Below are positions 1-8,529 of a stretch of DNA of 64,000 bases, one piece after another (positions within the stretch are counted from its first letter, which is position 1; every line of letters starts with the position of its first letter). The position numbers and the translations under genes are program-made. The stretch is from positions 1 to 64,000 of the forward strand of contig NEVA01000010.1 in NCBI GenBank assembly GCA_002304445.1. Direction: 5' to 3'. The DNA comes from Opitutia bacterium Tous-C4FEB. Lineage in GTDB: Bacteria; Verrucomicrobiota; Verrucomicrobiia; Opitutales; Opitutaceae. The notes beneath the pieces are model-generated. The model worked only from the letters and a program-made list of their open reading frames with translations. It had not been told where the DNA came from and made no database searches.

Positions 1-316
1 CGATGGCCGCGAGCGCGATGAAGTTGATCTGGCCGGTCAAAAGGTAACTGCCCGCAAAAATCAGACGGCTCGTCACCATGCAGTGGTGCACGTCGGCCGC
101 CAAAAACAACCCCAGCGTCTCCCGCCACGAACTGGAATCATGCAACCGCGTCAAAAATCCTAACGTCGTCCCAAACTCATCCCAAAAAGGCACGTCGCGA
201 TAGGACAAAAACGACACCCACGCGATAAACCCAATCGGCAGCATCGCTGCGGTCACCAAAAACCAGCGGGCAGAAAAAGAGACTCTCCAGTCGGGGTTGG
301 AAACGGGGCGATTCAT
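1..316 (-). CDS. N-terminal part of a membrane protein of unknown function (runs off left edge)
   Basis: An ATG at 316-314 opens a minus-strand frame that stays open to the window edge, giving about 105 residues. A hydrophobic helix lies at residues 18-38. It is followed by the motif PFWDEF at about 43-48, and the visible end becomes hydrophobic again. An acidic/aromatic motif just after the first helix occurs in some large polytopic membrane proteins of the glycosyltransferase type, but the visible part is too short to assign a family. No partner gene is visible; the region behind its start is gene-poor. Confidence 0.6.
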   Translation of the reverse strand, partial: MNRPVSNPDWRVSFSARWFLVTAAMLPIGFIAWVSFLSYRDVPFWDEFGTTLGFLTRLHDSSSWRETLGLFLAADVHHCMVTSRLIFAGSYLLTGQINFIALAAI

Positions 317-723
317 CGAGACGCAAACTAACGGAGGTTTTTACCAGCTTTGCCCAACTCGACAAGCCCCGGCAGGAAAAATTTTCCGATCCGGCGCGCG
401 CTTCGGCAGTCGTTTGTCACCGGATCGTCTGACGGACGCCATCAATTTGCCGCCGGTGGCCGACCATGTGAGGGCGGAGGCGTCGCCGCAACCGGAGGTT
501 CCGGGTGCGCGCATCGGGGGCTGCCGACACCACCCCGGCCACCGGGTGAGGTCGCTCAGAGCATCGTCGAACCGTGAGGGCGTAGGCGACCGAATCCAAG
601 GAATTTGGCAGGGTGGCTGGACTTGGAGCCCTAAGGAATCTTTCCAGCCAAATGTGGAACGTGGGTTAACCGCCCTAAAACCAAAAATCCCATTTCGTTT
701 TTTTGACGAAAGTGCTTTAAAAA
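317..723. other. Gene-poor stretch with no convincing gene
   Basis: About 400 bases separate the divergent start of the membrane protein from the phage-type relic. The open frames here have arginine/proline/glycine-rich translations without recognisable motifs. The last 60 bases before 724 are AT-richer and run directly into the start codon of the relic, so they may hold its promoter; no confident -10/-35 pair is visible. Confidence 0.5.
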
Positions 724-1249
724 ATGGAACCCATCAGCTGGAAGGATCTTGCCGCCCGACTCGAAACCACTGTCCAGAGCTTACACCGCTGGCGGAGCAT
801 GGACGGAGCGCCCACGGAGCCGGATCTGGAAGCATGGCAAGCGTTCAAAGCCTGCCAGAACCTCGGCCGTGACCGCCTGACGCCCGACTTAGGCGCGCTC
901 AAAGCGGAGCTACTCCGCGAGTAAATTAAACGCGAGCGCGGCCGCAATGCGCGCGAAGCCCGCGAGGTAGTCGACCAGAAGGTCGTCGAAGAAATGCTCG
1001 CGACCCTCGGCCAGAAGCTCGACCTGCTCCTACGCCTGAAGCTTGAAGTGGAACTAGGCCCAAGGGTGGCTGGCAAAAGTATGGCTGAAATCAACATCGA
1101 AGGAGCCATAATCGTCGACGAGATCCGCGAGGTGATTAATGCTAATATCGCGACATTTAAAACCACGCTGGTTCCGCCAACTCGAACGGCTTGACGAAAC
1201 CGTAAACTCGAACCTCGCCAACTTTCAGAGGGAACTGGACGCCATTTGA
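724..1249 (+). pseudogene. Decayed phage-type DNA-binding protein (terminase small subunit-like)
   Basis: A 66-codon frame (724-924) begins with a helix-turn-helix-like segment (SWKDLAARL, SLHRWRSMDGAP) of the kind seen in Nu1-like terminase small subunits. It ends at TAA 922-924. The same frame continues beyond this stop as a charged helical segment (residues around KVVEEMLATLGQKL) with no break until about 1160. There the coding signal moves to the +1 frame (RWFRQLERLDE, stop TGA 1247-1249). The simplest reading is one ancestral gene of about 170 codons broken by a nonsense change and a frameshift. The terminase assignment is by resemblance only. The position next to tRNA-Gly suits a remnant of an integrated phage or island. 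Confidence 0.6.
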
Positions 1250-1403
1250 ACCGAGCAACGCGCGGGGCCGGCGAGGCAGTCTGGCCGAGGCGAGTCTGTG
1301 GGCTCAAAGTTGAAGCCGCGAACAATCGCGCACGTGTTGTCAGTGGCTAACCTCTGCCGCAAACCCTCGCCGCGTCATCGGCAACCTGTGGCGATTACAG
1401 GCG

Positions 1404-1484
1404 TTCTGTTCTCACTTTAGCCTGTTTCTGTTCTTACTTTTTGCGACGCTTTAAACCACAAAACCCCAGCTAACTATTTAGTTA
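1404..1484. repeat. Direct repeat and AT-rich palindrome beside the tRNA 3' end
   Basis: Two near-identical copies of a TTCTGTTCTyACTTT-type sequence lie at about 1404-1418 and 1426-1440, differing at one base. Just downstream, 1471-1484 is an inverted repeat (TAACTA, two bases, TAGTTA). All lie within 100 bases of the 3' end of tRNA-Gly, on the same side as the phage-type relic. Such short repeats are compatible with recombinase arm or attachment sites of an integrated element, but no core duplication was found in the window. Confidence 0.4.
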
Positions 1485-1504
1485 ACCGGAGTTAATGCAA
1501 AAAA

Positions 1505-1580
1505 TGGAGCGGGCGAAGAGACTCGAACTCTCGACATCTTCCTTGGCAAGGAAGTGCTCTACCAACTGAGCTACACCCGC
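1505..1580 (-). tRNA. tRNA-Gly (anticodon GCC)
   Basis: Read on the minus strand, the sequence begins GCGGGTGTAGCTCAG, has the D-stem sequence, an anticodon stem CTTCC/GGAAG enclosing the loop TTGCCAA (anticodon GCC), a T-arm with GTTCGAGTC, and an acceptor 3' strand CGCCCGC followed by discriminator T and an encoded CCA (1505-1507). The length is 76 bases with a canonical cloverleaf. It is a typical target site for integrative elements, and a decayed phage-type gene lies just beyond its 3' end. Confidence 0.97.
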
Positions 1581-1936
1581 AAACTGAGCAGCGAGAAGTA
1601 GGCCGCGAAACGGCCCGGTCAACAGCAATTTTTCCGGGAATTCATTCCTCGGTTTTCCCTCCAGCTCGCTTGCTCGGGCACGTTCGTTCCAGGCCTCGGC
1701 CGGCAGGTGAACCAACCCGGCAGCAACGAGTCGCCCCGCCGCAGGTTCAATCGCCTAGTACGTCAACAACGTTCGCGCCTGCGCCGAAATAGTCGCGCCG
1801 ATAAAACACCCGGAGCGCAAGCCGCGGCCGGTCATCATCGACATGCAACTCATGCGCGTTGGCCGGTTGAGCTGGAGTTCGAGCATCGGTCCAAACCACC
1901 CAGCTTGGACCCCAGGCGCGCGCTCCAATCCGACGC
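1581..1936. other. Stretch upstream of the tRNA with at most one doubtful small gene
   Basis: This holds the 5' flank, and presumably the promoter, of tRNA-Gly. A 61-codon minus-strand frame (1755-1940) starts with an ATG that overlaps the TGA of the response regulator as ATGA, the arrangement expected for translational coupling. Its translation is cysteine/methionine/arginine-rich, matches no family I know, and may be spurious. Nothing else is convincing. Confidence 0.35.
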
Positions 1937-3361
1937 TCATTTATCGGTGACGTCGAGTTCGGGCCATTGCGCGATCTTGCGATGCAGGGTACGACGACTG
2001 ACGCCCATCAATTGGGCGGCCTGCGTGCGGTTACCCCGTGACTTGATCAACGCCTCGCGGAGCAGGTGTTTTTCATTATCCTCGACCGAGAGCGAGGGCC
2101 CGACGTTGGCCACCGGACCGGAAGCACCGCCGCCGGTCGGTGGCTGCGACGTCGGGTTAATCACGATCCGGGTGAAGTCCGCCGCCGCCGCGACTCCGCG
2201 AAATTTAGGATCAAGATCGTATTCGGAAAGCTTGCCACCGCGCCGCAGCACCACGGCATTTTCGCAGAAATTGCGCAGCTCGCGGATATTTCCCGGCCAC
2301 GCATACGCTTTCAGCGTCGCGATCGCTCCCGGCTCAAGCGAGAGCAGCGGATGGCCGTTTTCCTCCGAAAACAACTTTAGATAATGCGCCAGCAGCAGCG
2401 GAATGTCATCGGCCCGCGTGCGCAGCGGCGGCAGCTCGATCCGGACGACGTTGAGCCGGAAAAACAAGTCCTCGCGAAACTTCCCCTCGCGCACCAGCGC
2501 CTCCAGCCGGCGGTTGGTCGCCGCGACCAGGCGCACATCGAGATCAATCGGCTTGGAACCGCCGACCCGCTCGATCGCTTTTGTCTCAAGGAAACGCAGG
2601 AGCTTCACTTGGGTCGAAAGCGAAATCTCCCCGATCTCATCAAGAAACAACGTGCCGCCGACCGCCGCCTCAAATCGCCCGATGCGCCGCTCCGTCGCGC
2701 CGGTAAACGCGCCGCGCTCATGCCCGAAAAGCTCGCTCTCCAGCAAATTCTCCGAAAGTGCCGCGCAATGGACGGCAATGAACGGTGCGCGCGCGCGCGG
2801 ACTGGCCTGATGGATGGCCTGCGCGATGAGTTCTTTGCCCGTGCCGGATTCGCCATCGATCAGCACCGTCGCCCGCGAGGGCGCGACCAGTTTCACCCGA
2901 TCCAGCACGGCGGTCAGATTCGGCGAATGCCCGACGATACCGTTGACGCTGAACTTCTCATCGAGGCGTTCGTGCAACTGCTGCACCTCGACCTCGAGCG
3001 TCTTCGTTTTCAACGCGCGCTGGATCAAAACTTCGAGCCGCTCAATATTGACGGGTTTCGTCAGAAAATCGACCGCGCCACGCTTCATCGCCTCGACGGC
3101 GGTATCGATATTCCCGTAGGCCGTAATCATCAGCACCGCCGGCCGCTGGGGCAGCGCGAGGGCCTTGTCGATCACCTTGAGACCGGATTTCCCCGGCATC
3201 CGCAGATCGGTGAGCACGACATCGAAGGGTTGCGCGTCGAGCAGGTTAAACGCCTCGTCGGCGCTCGCGGCGATGGACACGTCGTAGGTGTCGGCCAAGG
3301 CTTGTTGCAGACCCTCGCGGGTGTGTTTCTCGTCGTCGACGATGAGCACGCTGGGAACCAT
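1937..3361 (-). CDS. Sigma-54-dependent response regulator (NtrC/AtoC family)
   Basis: This is a 474-residue transcription activator with the full NtrC layout. A receiver domain occupies residues 1-115, with acidic pocket DDE near 9-11 and phospho-acceptor Asp about 52 in LTDLRMP. An AAA+ domain follows, with Walker A GESGTGKE, the sigma-54 contact loop GAFTGA and Walker [10 protein letters not shown]. The C-terminus is a Fis-type helix-turn-helix ([15 protein letters not shown]). It should drive sigma-54 promoters after phosphorylation. ATG 3361 is preferred; an in-frame GTG lies four codons upstream (3373). No kinase gene adjoins it. A PAS histidine kinase at 31-32 kb is of a suitable type, but pairing is only a guess. 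It is divergent from the DNA alkylation repair gene. Confidence 0.93.
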   Translation of the reverse strand: MVPSVLIVDDEKHTREGLQQALADTYDVSIAASADEAFNLLDAQPFDVVLTDLRMPGKSGLKVIDKALALPQRPAVLMITAYGNIDTAVEAMKRGAVDFLTKPVNIERLEVLIQRALKTKTLEVEVQQLHERLDEKFSVNGIVGHSPNLTAVLDRVKLVAPSRATVLIDGESGTGKELIAQAIHQASPRARAPFIAVHCAALSENLLESELFGHERGAFTGATERRIGRFEAAVGGTLFLDEIGEISLSTQVKLLRFLETKAIERVGGSKPIDLDVRLVAATNRRLEALVREGKFREDLFFRLNVVRIELPPLRTRADDIPLLLAHYLKLFSEENGHPLLSLEPGAIATLKAYAWPGNIRELRNFCENAVVLRRGGKLSEYDLDPKFRGVAAAADFTRIVINPTSQPPTGGGASGPVANVGPSLSVEDNEKHLLREALIKSRGNRTQAAQLMGVSRRTLHRKIAQWPELDVTDK

Positions 3362-3419
3362 TCCGCGATTCACACGCCGGCCGCCCGGAGGGTCAAGCCC
3401 CGCGCAAGTCGGCAGGCTA

Positions 3420-3437
3420 CTGACATAAGGTTGTCAG
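3420..3437. promoter_or_regulatory. Perfect palindrome CTGACA-N6-TGTCAG in a divergent promoter region
   Basis: An 18-base sequence with perfect six-base arms and the spacer TAAGGT lies between the divergent starts of the response regulator (3361) and the alkylation repair gene (3461). Its left arm also resembles a -35 hexamer for the rightward gene. The size and symmetry suit a dimeric repressor or activator operator. The regulator is unknown. Confidence 0.45.
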
Positions 3438-3460
3438 ACCTCTTTGCTACTTCTCCGCCC

Positions 3461-4357
3461 ATGAAACTATCCGCCCGTCTGGCGTTCGTCGCCTCCGAAC
3501 CGAGCGCTCCCCTGCCCGGCCCGCTCCGCCTGCCGGTGGCACCTCGCTCGATTCAAAAAGGCAGCACGCTCACCACGCTCCTCGATCGCGACGCAATCGA
3601 CTGCCTCGCGCACAATCTCGCACTCGCGTGGCCCGAATTTGACGCCCCTTCTTTTCGTCGCTCCGCCGCCGCCGGCTTGGCGCCCCTTGCTCTCATGCAA
3701 CGCGGTCAGCACCTCGCTCGCGTGCTGCACGCCCATCTGCCGGCCAACTTCGCGGCCGCGTGCGCCGTGCTTGAGCGCTCGCTCACGCCGCCCCAACGCG
3801 AAACCCAGAACCTTGGACTCGGCGTCTTCTTTTACCTGCCGCATGGGTGCTTCGCTTCCCTTTACGGTCATGATCCCGCGCACAACGGCGGGCGCGATCC
3901 CTTCGAACCGGCGATGCGGCTCCAATACGCCCTCACCCGCCGCTTTACCGCCGAGTTTTCCATCCGCTCATTTATCATTCGCTCCCCCGCGCGCACCTTG
4001 GCCCGTCTGCAAGATTGGACCCGTGACGCCGATCCGCATGTCCGCCGCCTGTGCTCGGAAGGAACCCGTCCGAGATTGCCTTGGGGCCAGCGTATTCCGG
4101 CCTTCATCGCCGATCCCGCTCCGGTGCTTCCGATTCTCGAAACGCTCAAGGACGATCCCGATCTCTACGTGCGCCGCAGCGTTGCCAATCACCTCGGCGA
4201 CATCGCCAAGGATCACCCGGCCCTCGTTTTCGCTCTCTGCGAACAGTGGCTGGATCACGCCTCGGCCGAGCGAAAATGGCTCATTCGCCACGCCGTCCGC
4301 CACCCGTTCAAACACGGCCACCCTGCCGCTGTGAGGCTGCGAAAACTCGCCCGGTGA
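3461..4357 (+). CDS. DNA alkylation repair protein (AlkC/AlkD-like HEAT-repeat glycosylase)
   Basis: This 298-residue protein carries the DNA-alkylation-repair signature in its second half: SEGTRPRLPWG near residue 202, then HEAT-like helical pairs (DPDLYVRRSVANHL, KWLIRHAVRH). Family members remove alkylated bases (3-methyladenine, 7-methylguanine) by base excision. The frame is open far upstream of 3461, but ATG 3461 is chosen because it follows the intergenic palindrome and gives the usual family length. The last 50 bases overlap the 3' end of the convergent permease gene. Whether it is closer to AlkC or AlkD cannot be settled by eye. Confidence 0.85.
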   Translation: MKLSARLAFVASEPSAPLPGPLRLPVAPRSIQKGSTLTTLLDRDAIDCLAHNLALAWPEFDAPSFRRSAAAGLAPLALMQRGQHLARVLHAHLPANFAAACAVLERSLTPPQRETQNLGLGVFFYLPHGCFASLYGHDPAHNGGRDPFEPAMRLQYALTRRFTAEFSIRSFIIRSPARTLARLQDWTRDADPHVRRLCSEGTRPRLPWGQRIPAFIADPAPVLPILETLKDDPDLYVRRSVANHLGDIAKDHPALVFALCEQWLDHASAERKWLIRHAVRHPFKHGHPAAVRLRKLAR

Positions 4358-5588
4358 ACCGGCGCCAGACGACCTTACCGTCACGCGCGCCCCGGCCCCG
4401 ATACATCAGCAAAAAGAAAATCAGGACCGCCGCCATCGTCGCCGATAGGCCGCTCCAAAACATCGGCCAGCGCGTCGTCCCTCCCGCCGAACACGCGACG
4501 AACCATGCGCCGGAGCCGAGGTAACCGATCATATTTCCGATGCCGCCGTTTAAGAGCGACATCAACGCCTGCGCCCGCGCCCGCCATGCCGGATCAACCC
4601 GCTCATCGATGTAAATCTGCGCGGTGATCGACACCAAGGTGAACGATGCGCCATGGAGCACGATCGCCGCCAAAATTCCCCAGGGCGAATCGGTCGCCGC
4701 CAATCCGAAACGCACCACCCCGAGCGCGAGCCCACCCACAATGATCCACTTCAGCCGAAACCGCAGCATCAGCGCACCGAGCGCCAGCATCGCGATCACC
4801 TCCGTGACTTGCCCCAGACTCATCCACGCAACGGTGTGAGAAAATCCGAGCTCGCGCAGATTCAGCGGCGAATACGGATAAAACGCCGCCACCGGAATCG
4901 TAAACAGAGCCACCGTCAGAAAGACCACGCGGTGATCGCGGTTCTTGAGCAGCGACAACGCATCATACCCCATCCGCTGACTCCACGTGAGATTTGCCAC
5001 CGACTTAGGTGCCGCCAACGCCGGCAACCAAAACGTGATTCCGCTCACCACCAGCCAGATCAGCGCCCCACCATACCCCGCCAGCGTCGAGTCATCCGCA
5101 CCCACCGCGCTGACGGCCAGACAACCCGCCATCCAGCCCAGCGTCGCCATGGCCCGAATCGGACCGAACTCCTTCTTCCCGTCTGCCAGCCGCGCAAAAA
5201 CAATCGTGGAAGCGATACTCCAGGTCGGCGCCGAGCAGAACGCGTGCAGCTGGATCAAGGCGAGTACCGCCCACGAGCTGAGCTCGTTCTGAATCGCCGC
5301 ACTCGCCAGGGCCATGGATCCCGCCGTCGCGAGCGCGAGCCAGCGCAGGACCTTTACCGGTGATGCATGGCGGTCCGCCACCGCACCGAACAACAACGGC
5401 GACACGAACGCCGCCACCCCCGACACCGCAAAAGCATACGGCCGGATGTGGGCGAATCCGTGACGTTCAAGCACCGTGCTGAGCGGCACGAACCACATGC
5501 CCAGCGCCGCCCCGATCAGAAAAAAAAGCCCGATCAGCTCGGCATACTCCGTTCGTCGGATGGTCGTCAGCACCGGCAGAGCACACAC
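4308..5588 (-). CDS. MFS transporter, probably nucleoside:H+ symporter-like
   Basis: A 426-residue, strongly hydrophobic protein with about twelve predicted membrane helices. The segment IRAMATLGWMAG near residue 150 and SPLLFGAVADRHA near 65 resemble the nucleoside:proton symporter branch (NupG/XapB), where an IRxxGTxGW motif is typical. The substrate is therefore inferred to be nucleosides, in keeping with purine-salvage genes elsewhere in the window. It starts at GTG 5588, with an alternative GTG at 5573. The cytoplasmic tail is basic. Its end overlaps the convergent alkylation repair gene by 50 bases. Confidence 0.8.
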   Translation of the reverse strand: MCALPVLTTIRRTEYAELIGLFFLIGAALGMWFVPLSTVLERHGFAHIRPYAFAVSGVAAFVSPLLFGAVADRHASPVKVLRWLALATAGSMALASAAIQNELSSWAVLALIQLHAFCSAPTWSIASTIVFARLADGKKEFGPIRAMATLGWMAGCLAVSAVGADDSTLAGYGGALIWLVVSGITFWLPALAAPKSVANLTWSQRMGYDALSLLKNRDHRVVFLTVALFTIPVAAFYPYSPLNLRELGFSHTVAWMSLGQVTEVIAMLALGALMLRFRLKWIIVGGLALGVVRFGLAATDSPWGILAAIVLHGASFTLVSITAQIYIDERVDPAWRARAQALMSLLNGGIGNMIGYLGSGAWFVACSAGGTTRWPMFWSGLSATMAAVLIFFLLMYRGRGARDGKVVWRRFTGRVFAASQRQGGRV

Positions 5589-5661
5589 GGACCTCGGACC
5601 GGATCAAGCTCCGGTCCGATTTCAACTTCCATCCGGGTTCGCAGTCCTCCGGGCCGACCGT

Positions 5662-6411
5662 TCACTGAAAAAACCCTTCCGCCCGGATGACCCCGGCATC
5701 GTCATCCAAGCTCCCCGGCACTTCCTCCCAGCACGACTCCGGAAACGCCGGCTCCCGCCGCATCCAGCGGATCGCGCCCATGCTGTCGGTCAAAGCCTCG
5801 TGCAGCGCCGAGCCGAAATCGTAAGCCTGCCCGTCAAAACCCGCCTCCGCCACGGCTTGGTCGATCCCGAGCATCACGGCAAACATCCGCCCGCGCACCC
5901 CCGGGACAAAGACATCAATCTCCTCGCGCGTCGGATCGAGATTCAGCCCGCACGCCGCCGCGCTGTGGCTGTGGTGCGACCGACAGGCTTCCGGCCTCGA
6001 TTCGTAGATCGTGCAACTGCCGGCCTTCAGCATCGGACAGGGCGTTCTCAACTCTGAACGCTCCCGGTTGTCCTTGTTCGCAAACGCCGCGCGATGAGCC
6101 GCCGTGCGGGCGATCACTGAATCCAATTCCTCCGGCGAAAAGTTTTTTTGGATAAATTCGGCCGCGATCAGGACTTCGTGGGCCTGCACGCCCACCGGGA
6201 CGTGACAACAGGCGTCGCAGCCCGCCCGACACGCGACCGAATCCCGCGCGGCAATCGGGGCCGCCGCATAGGCCCGGTCAAACCGCTTGTGCTCGCTCCG
6301 CAGCAGCGCGAGCAGATCGCCCGGGTTGCGGGTTTTGCGCAGCCGCCTCAACACCGCTTCGCCGGTCTGATTAAAGAGATCCTCTTCCTCGTCGGTAAAC
6401 TCAGCGCCCAT
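5662..6411 (-). CDS. YkgJ-family cysteine cluster protein
   Basis: This 249-residue protein contains the YkgJ-type cysteine cluster: CRAGCDACCHVPVGV near residues 60-75, then CPMLKAGSCTIYESRPEACR near 125-145. These cysteines are thought to bind an Fe-S cluster or zinc; the biochemical role is not established in the family. ATG 6411 is chosen because the acidic N-terminus (MGAEFTDEEEDLF) is a natural start and codons further upstream look non-coding. A small basic protein gene lies 26 bases upstream in the same direction. Confidence 0.85.
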   Translation of the reverse strand: MGAEFTDEEEDLFNQTGEAVLRRLRKTRNPGDLLALLRSEHKRFDRAYAAAPIAARDSVACRAGCDACCHVPVGVQAHEVLIAAEFIQKNFSPEELDSVIARTAAHRAAFANKDNRERSELRTPCPMLKAGSCTIYESRPEACRSHHSHSAAACGLNLDPTREEIDVFVPGVRGRMFAVMLGIDQAVAEAGFDGQAYDFGSALHEALTDSMGAIRWMRREPAFPESCWEEVPGSLDDDAGVIRAEGFFQ

Positions 6412-6437
6412 GGGACCGCGGTGTGATTCTCCGCGGA

Positions 6438-6572
6438 CTACTTCTTTGGCGACGGCTTGGTCGGCGTCGCCGCGGCGGCAGCTTTCTTCGCCTGCAGTTT
6501 GCGCTGTTGAATTTGTTGAAAGCGAAGGCTCGCTTTTTGATCCCGGACGGTCGGCAGGTATTTGGCTCCCAT
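6438..6572 (-). CDS. Small basic protein of unknown function
   Basis: A 44-codon frame starts at ATG 6572. It has a mixed first half (KYLPTVRDQKASLRFQQIQQ) and a Lys/Ala/Pro-rich tail ending PTKPSPKK. It lies 26 bases upstream of the YkgJ-family gene on the same strand, so the two may be co-transcribed. An in-frame extension to 6683 exists but would overlap the divergent ABC transporter start. No family is recognised. It is kept because the composition (helical, Gln/Lys-rich) is not that of a random GC-rich frame. Confidence 0.45.
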   Translation of the reverse strand: MGAKYLPTVRDQKASLRFQQIQQRKLQAKKAAAAATPTKPSPKK

Positions 6573-6669
6573 GCGGCAAGGCCGGGGGCATTTCGAATTC
6601 GGGGCAACCAGATTCGCGGCGCGCTGTGAATCGTTTGTGTTTCCCGTCCCATCCCGCGAGGTTCTCCGC

Positions 6670-8529
6670 ATGGCCCGCCGCACCGCCGCTCAATCCGAAC
6701 TCGCCCAGGAGAATCTGCCCAAGACTCCGCTCAACCGCGAGACGCTGCGGGAAGCGTTCGCCTTGGCCCGCTACGTTCGCCCCTACCGCGTGCGTTTCTG
6801 CTCGGGCCTCGCAACCCTGTTTCTCAGCGCCTCGCTCGGTCTCGCGTTTCCGTTGCTCGCCGGCTCGTTGATCGACGCGGCGACGAATCCGGGCGGGGTT
6901 CAGCTCGGATGGTTGGGTTCTCCTTCCCTGAACCAAGTGGCCCTGCTGCTCGCGGTCTCGGTCGGGTTTCAGGCGCTTGCTTCGTTCAACAGCGCCCTCG
7001 CCTTCAATCGCGTGGGCCAGAGCGCCCTCGCCGATCTGCGCCGCGATTGCTACGGGCGCCTGATCTCTTTGCCGATGGGATTTTTCGCCCAACGCCGCGT
7101 CGGCGAACTCACCAGCCGCATCACGACCGACGTCGCCCAGATCGAGGGAGCCCTTATCGACGCGCTCCCCCAGATGTGCCGACAGTCCGCGTTTCTGCTC
7201 GGCGGCCTCACGATGATTTCCCTCACCTCCGGACAACTCACCGCCGTCATGCTCGGCACCTTGCCGCTACTCATCGGAGCCGCCGTCTTCTTCGGGCGCC
7301 GCTTGCGGAGATTCTCGCGAGAGACGCAGGACCAACTCGCCGCGACCAACACCATTGTCGAGGAAACGCTGCAGGCGATCGCCAGCGTCAAAGCCTTCGC
7401 CAACGAAGCCTTCGAGCTCGGTCGCTACGACCGCGCCAATTCCCGCGTGCTGGCCGCCGCCCTCAGCGCGGCGTGGTGGCGGGCGGTGTTCGTCGCGTTC
7501 TTCATCGTGGCGCTTTTTGGCGGTATCGTGATCGTGCTCTGGTTCGGCGCCGGGCTGCTACAGAGCGGAGGAATCACACCCGGACAACTCACCCGGTTCG
7601 TGCTTTATACCACCTTTGTCGCCGGCGCGATGGGGCAATCGGCCGAGCTCTTCAGCCAGATCCAAAAAACCGTGGGCGCCACCCAGCGCGTCCGCGAACT
7701 GCTCCGCGAGCCCGCTGAAGCATCGATCGGCGCCGCGCCCGCCACAGCGGCAGCCCTCCCCTTACCCGCACGACTTCACGGCGAGGTCACGTTCGACGCC
7801 GTCAGTTTCCGCTACCCCTCCCGGCCGGATGTCGCCGTGCTCCACTCCGTTTCGTTGCGCGCGCGTGCCGGCGAGCGCATCGCCTTGGTCGGCCCCAGCG
7901 GTGCCGGCAAATCGACGCTCACCGCTCTACTGCTGCGTTTCTACGTGCCCGATTCCGGCCGCCTGCTGATCGATGATCGCGATGCGCGGGACTATCCGTT
8001 GGCGTGGTTGCGCGGGCAGATGGCCATCGTCCCGCAGGATGTTCTGCTCTTCGGCGGCACGATCGCGGAGAATATCGTCTATGGCCGGCCCGGGGCCGAC
8101 GACGCGGCGGTGCGCGAGGCCGCCCGTCTGGCCAATGCCCACGATTTCATCGCTGCCTTTCCCGACGGCTATGCAACCCTCGTGGGCGACCGAGGCATCC
8201 AGCTCTCAGGCGGCCAACGCCAGCGCATCGCCATCGCCCGGGCGATTCTCAAAAACCCCGCAATCCTTATTCTCGATGAGGCCACCAGCTCCCTCGACAG
8301 CGAGAGCGAGCGCTTGGTGCAGATCGCGCTCGAGCGCCTTATGCAGGGTCGCACGACCTTCATCGTCGCCCATCGCCTCGCCACGATCCGCACGGCCGAC
8401 CGGATCGCAGTGCTCGACGCCGGACGCATCGTCGAGCTTGGCACCCACGAAGAATTGTCGGCCAAATCCGACGGGCTCTATCGCCGGCTAAGCTCACTTC
8501 AATTCGGCCAAATCGAGACTCCGCATTAA
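6670..8529 (+). CDS. ABC transporter, fused membrane and ATPase domains (MsbA/ABCB-type exporter)
   Basis: A 619-residue half-transporter. An N-terminal membrane domain of six helices spans about residues 40-340 with the ABC exporter fold, including coupling segments RVGELTSRITTD and ASVKAFANE. The C-terminal ATPase has Walker A GPSGAGKST, Q-loop IVPQDVLLF, signature LSGGQRQR, Walker B ILILDEATSSLD and switch histidine IVAHRLATI. It should act as a homodimer exporting a lipid or hydrophobic compound. An association with lipid A flipping (MsbA) is possible, but ABCB-like exporters vary widely. ATG 6670 gives a short basic N-terminus before the first helix. It overlaps the convergent downstream gene by four bases. 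Confidence 0.93.
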   Translation: MARRTAAQSELAQENLPKTPLNRETLREAFALARYVRPYRVRFCSGLATLFLSASLGLAFPLLAGSLIDAATNPGGVQLGWLGSPSLNQVALLLAVSVGFQALASFNSALAFNRVGQSALADLRRDCYGRLISLPMGFFAQRRVGELTSRITTDVAQIEGALIDALPQMCRQSAFLLGGLTMISLTSGQLTAVMLGTLPLLIGAAVFFGRRLRRFSRETQDQLAATNTIVEETLQAIASVKAFANEAFELGRYDRANSRVLAAALSAAWWRAVFVAFFIVALFGGIVIVLWFGAGLLQSGGITPGQLTRFVLYTTFVAGAMGQSAELFSQIQKTVGATQRVRELLREPAEASIGAAPATAAALPLPARLHGEVTFDAVSFRYPSRPDVAVLHSVSLRARAGERIALVGPSGAGKSTLTALLLRFYVPDSGRLLIDDRDARDYPLAWLRGQMAIVPQDVLLFGGTIAENIVYGRPGADDAAVREAARLANAHDFIAAFPDGYATLVGDRGIQLSGGQRQRIAIARAILKNPAILILDEATSSLDSESERLVQIALERLMQGRTTFIVAHRLATIRTADRIAVLDAGRIVELGTHEELSAKSDGLYRRLSSLQFGQIETPH

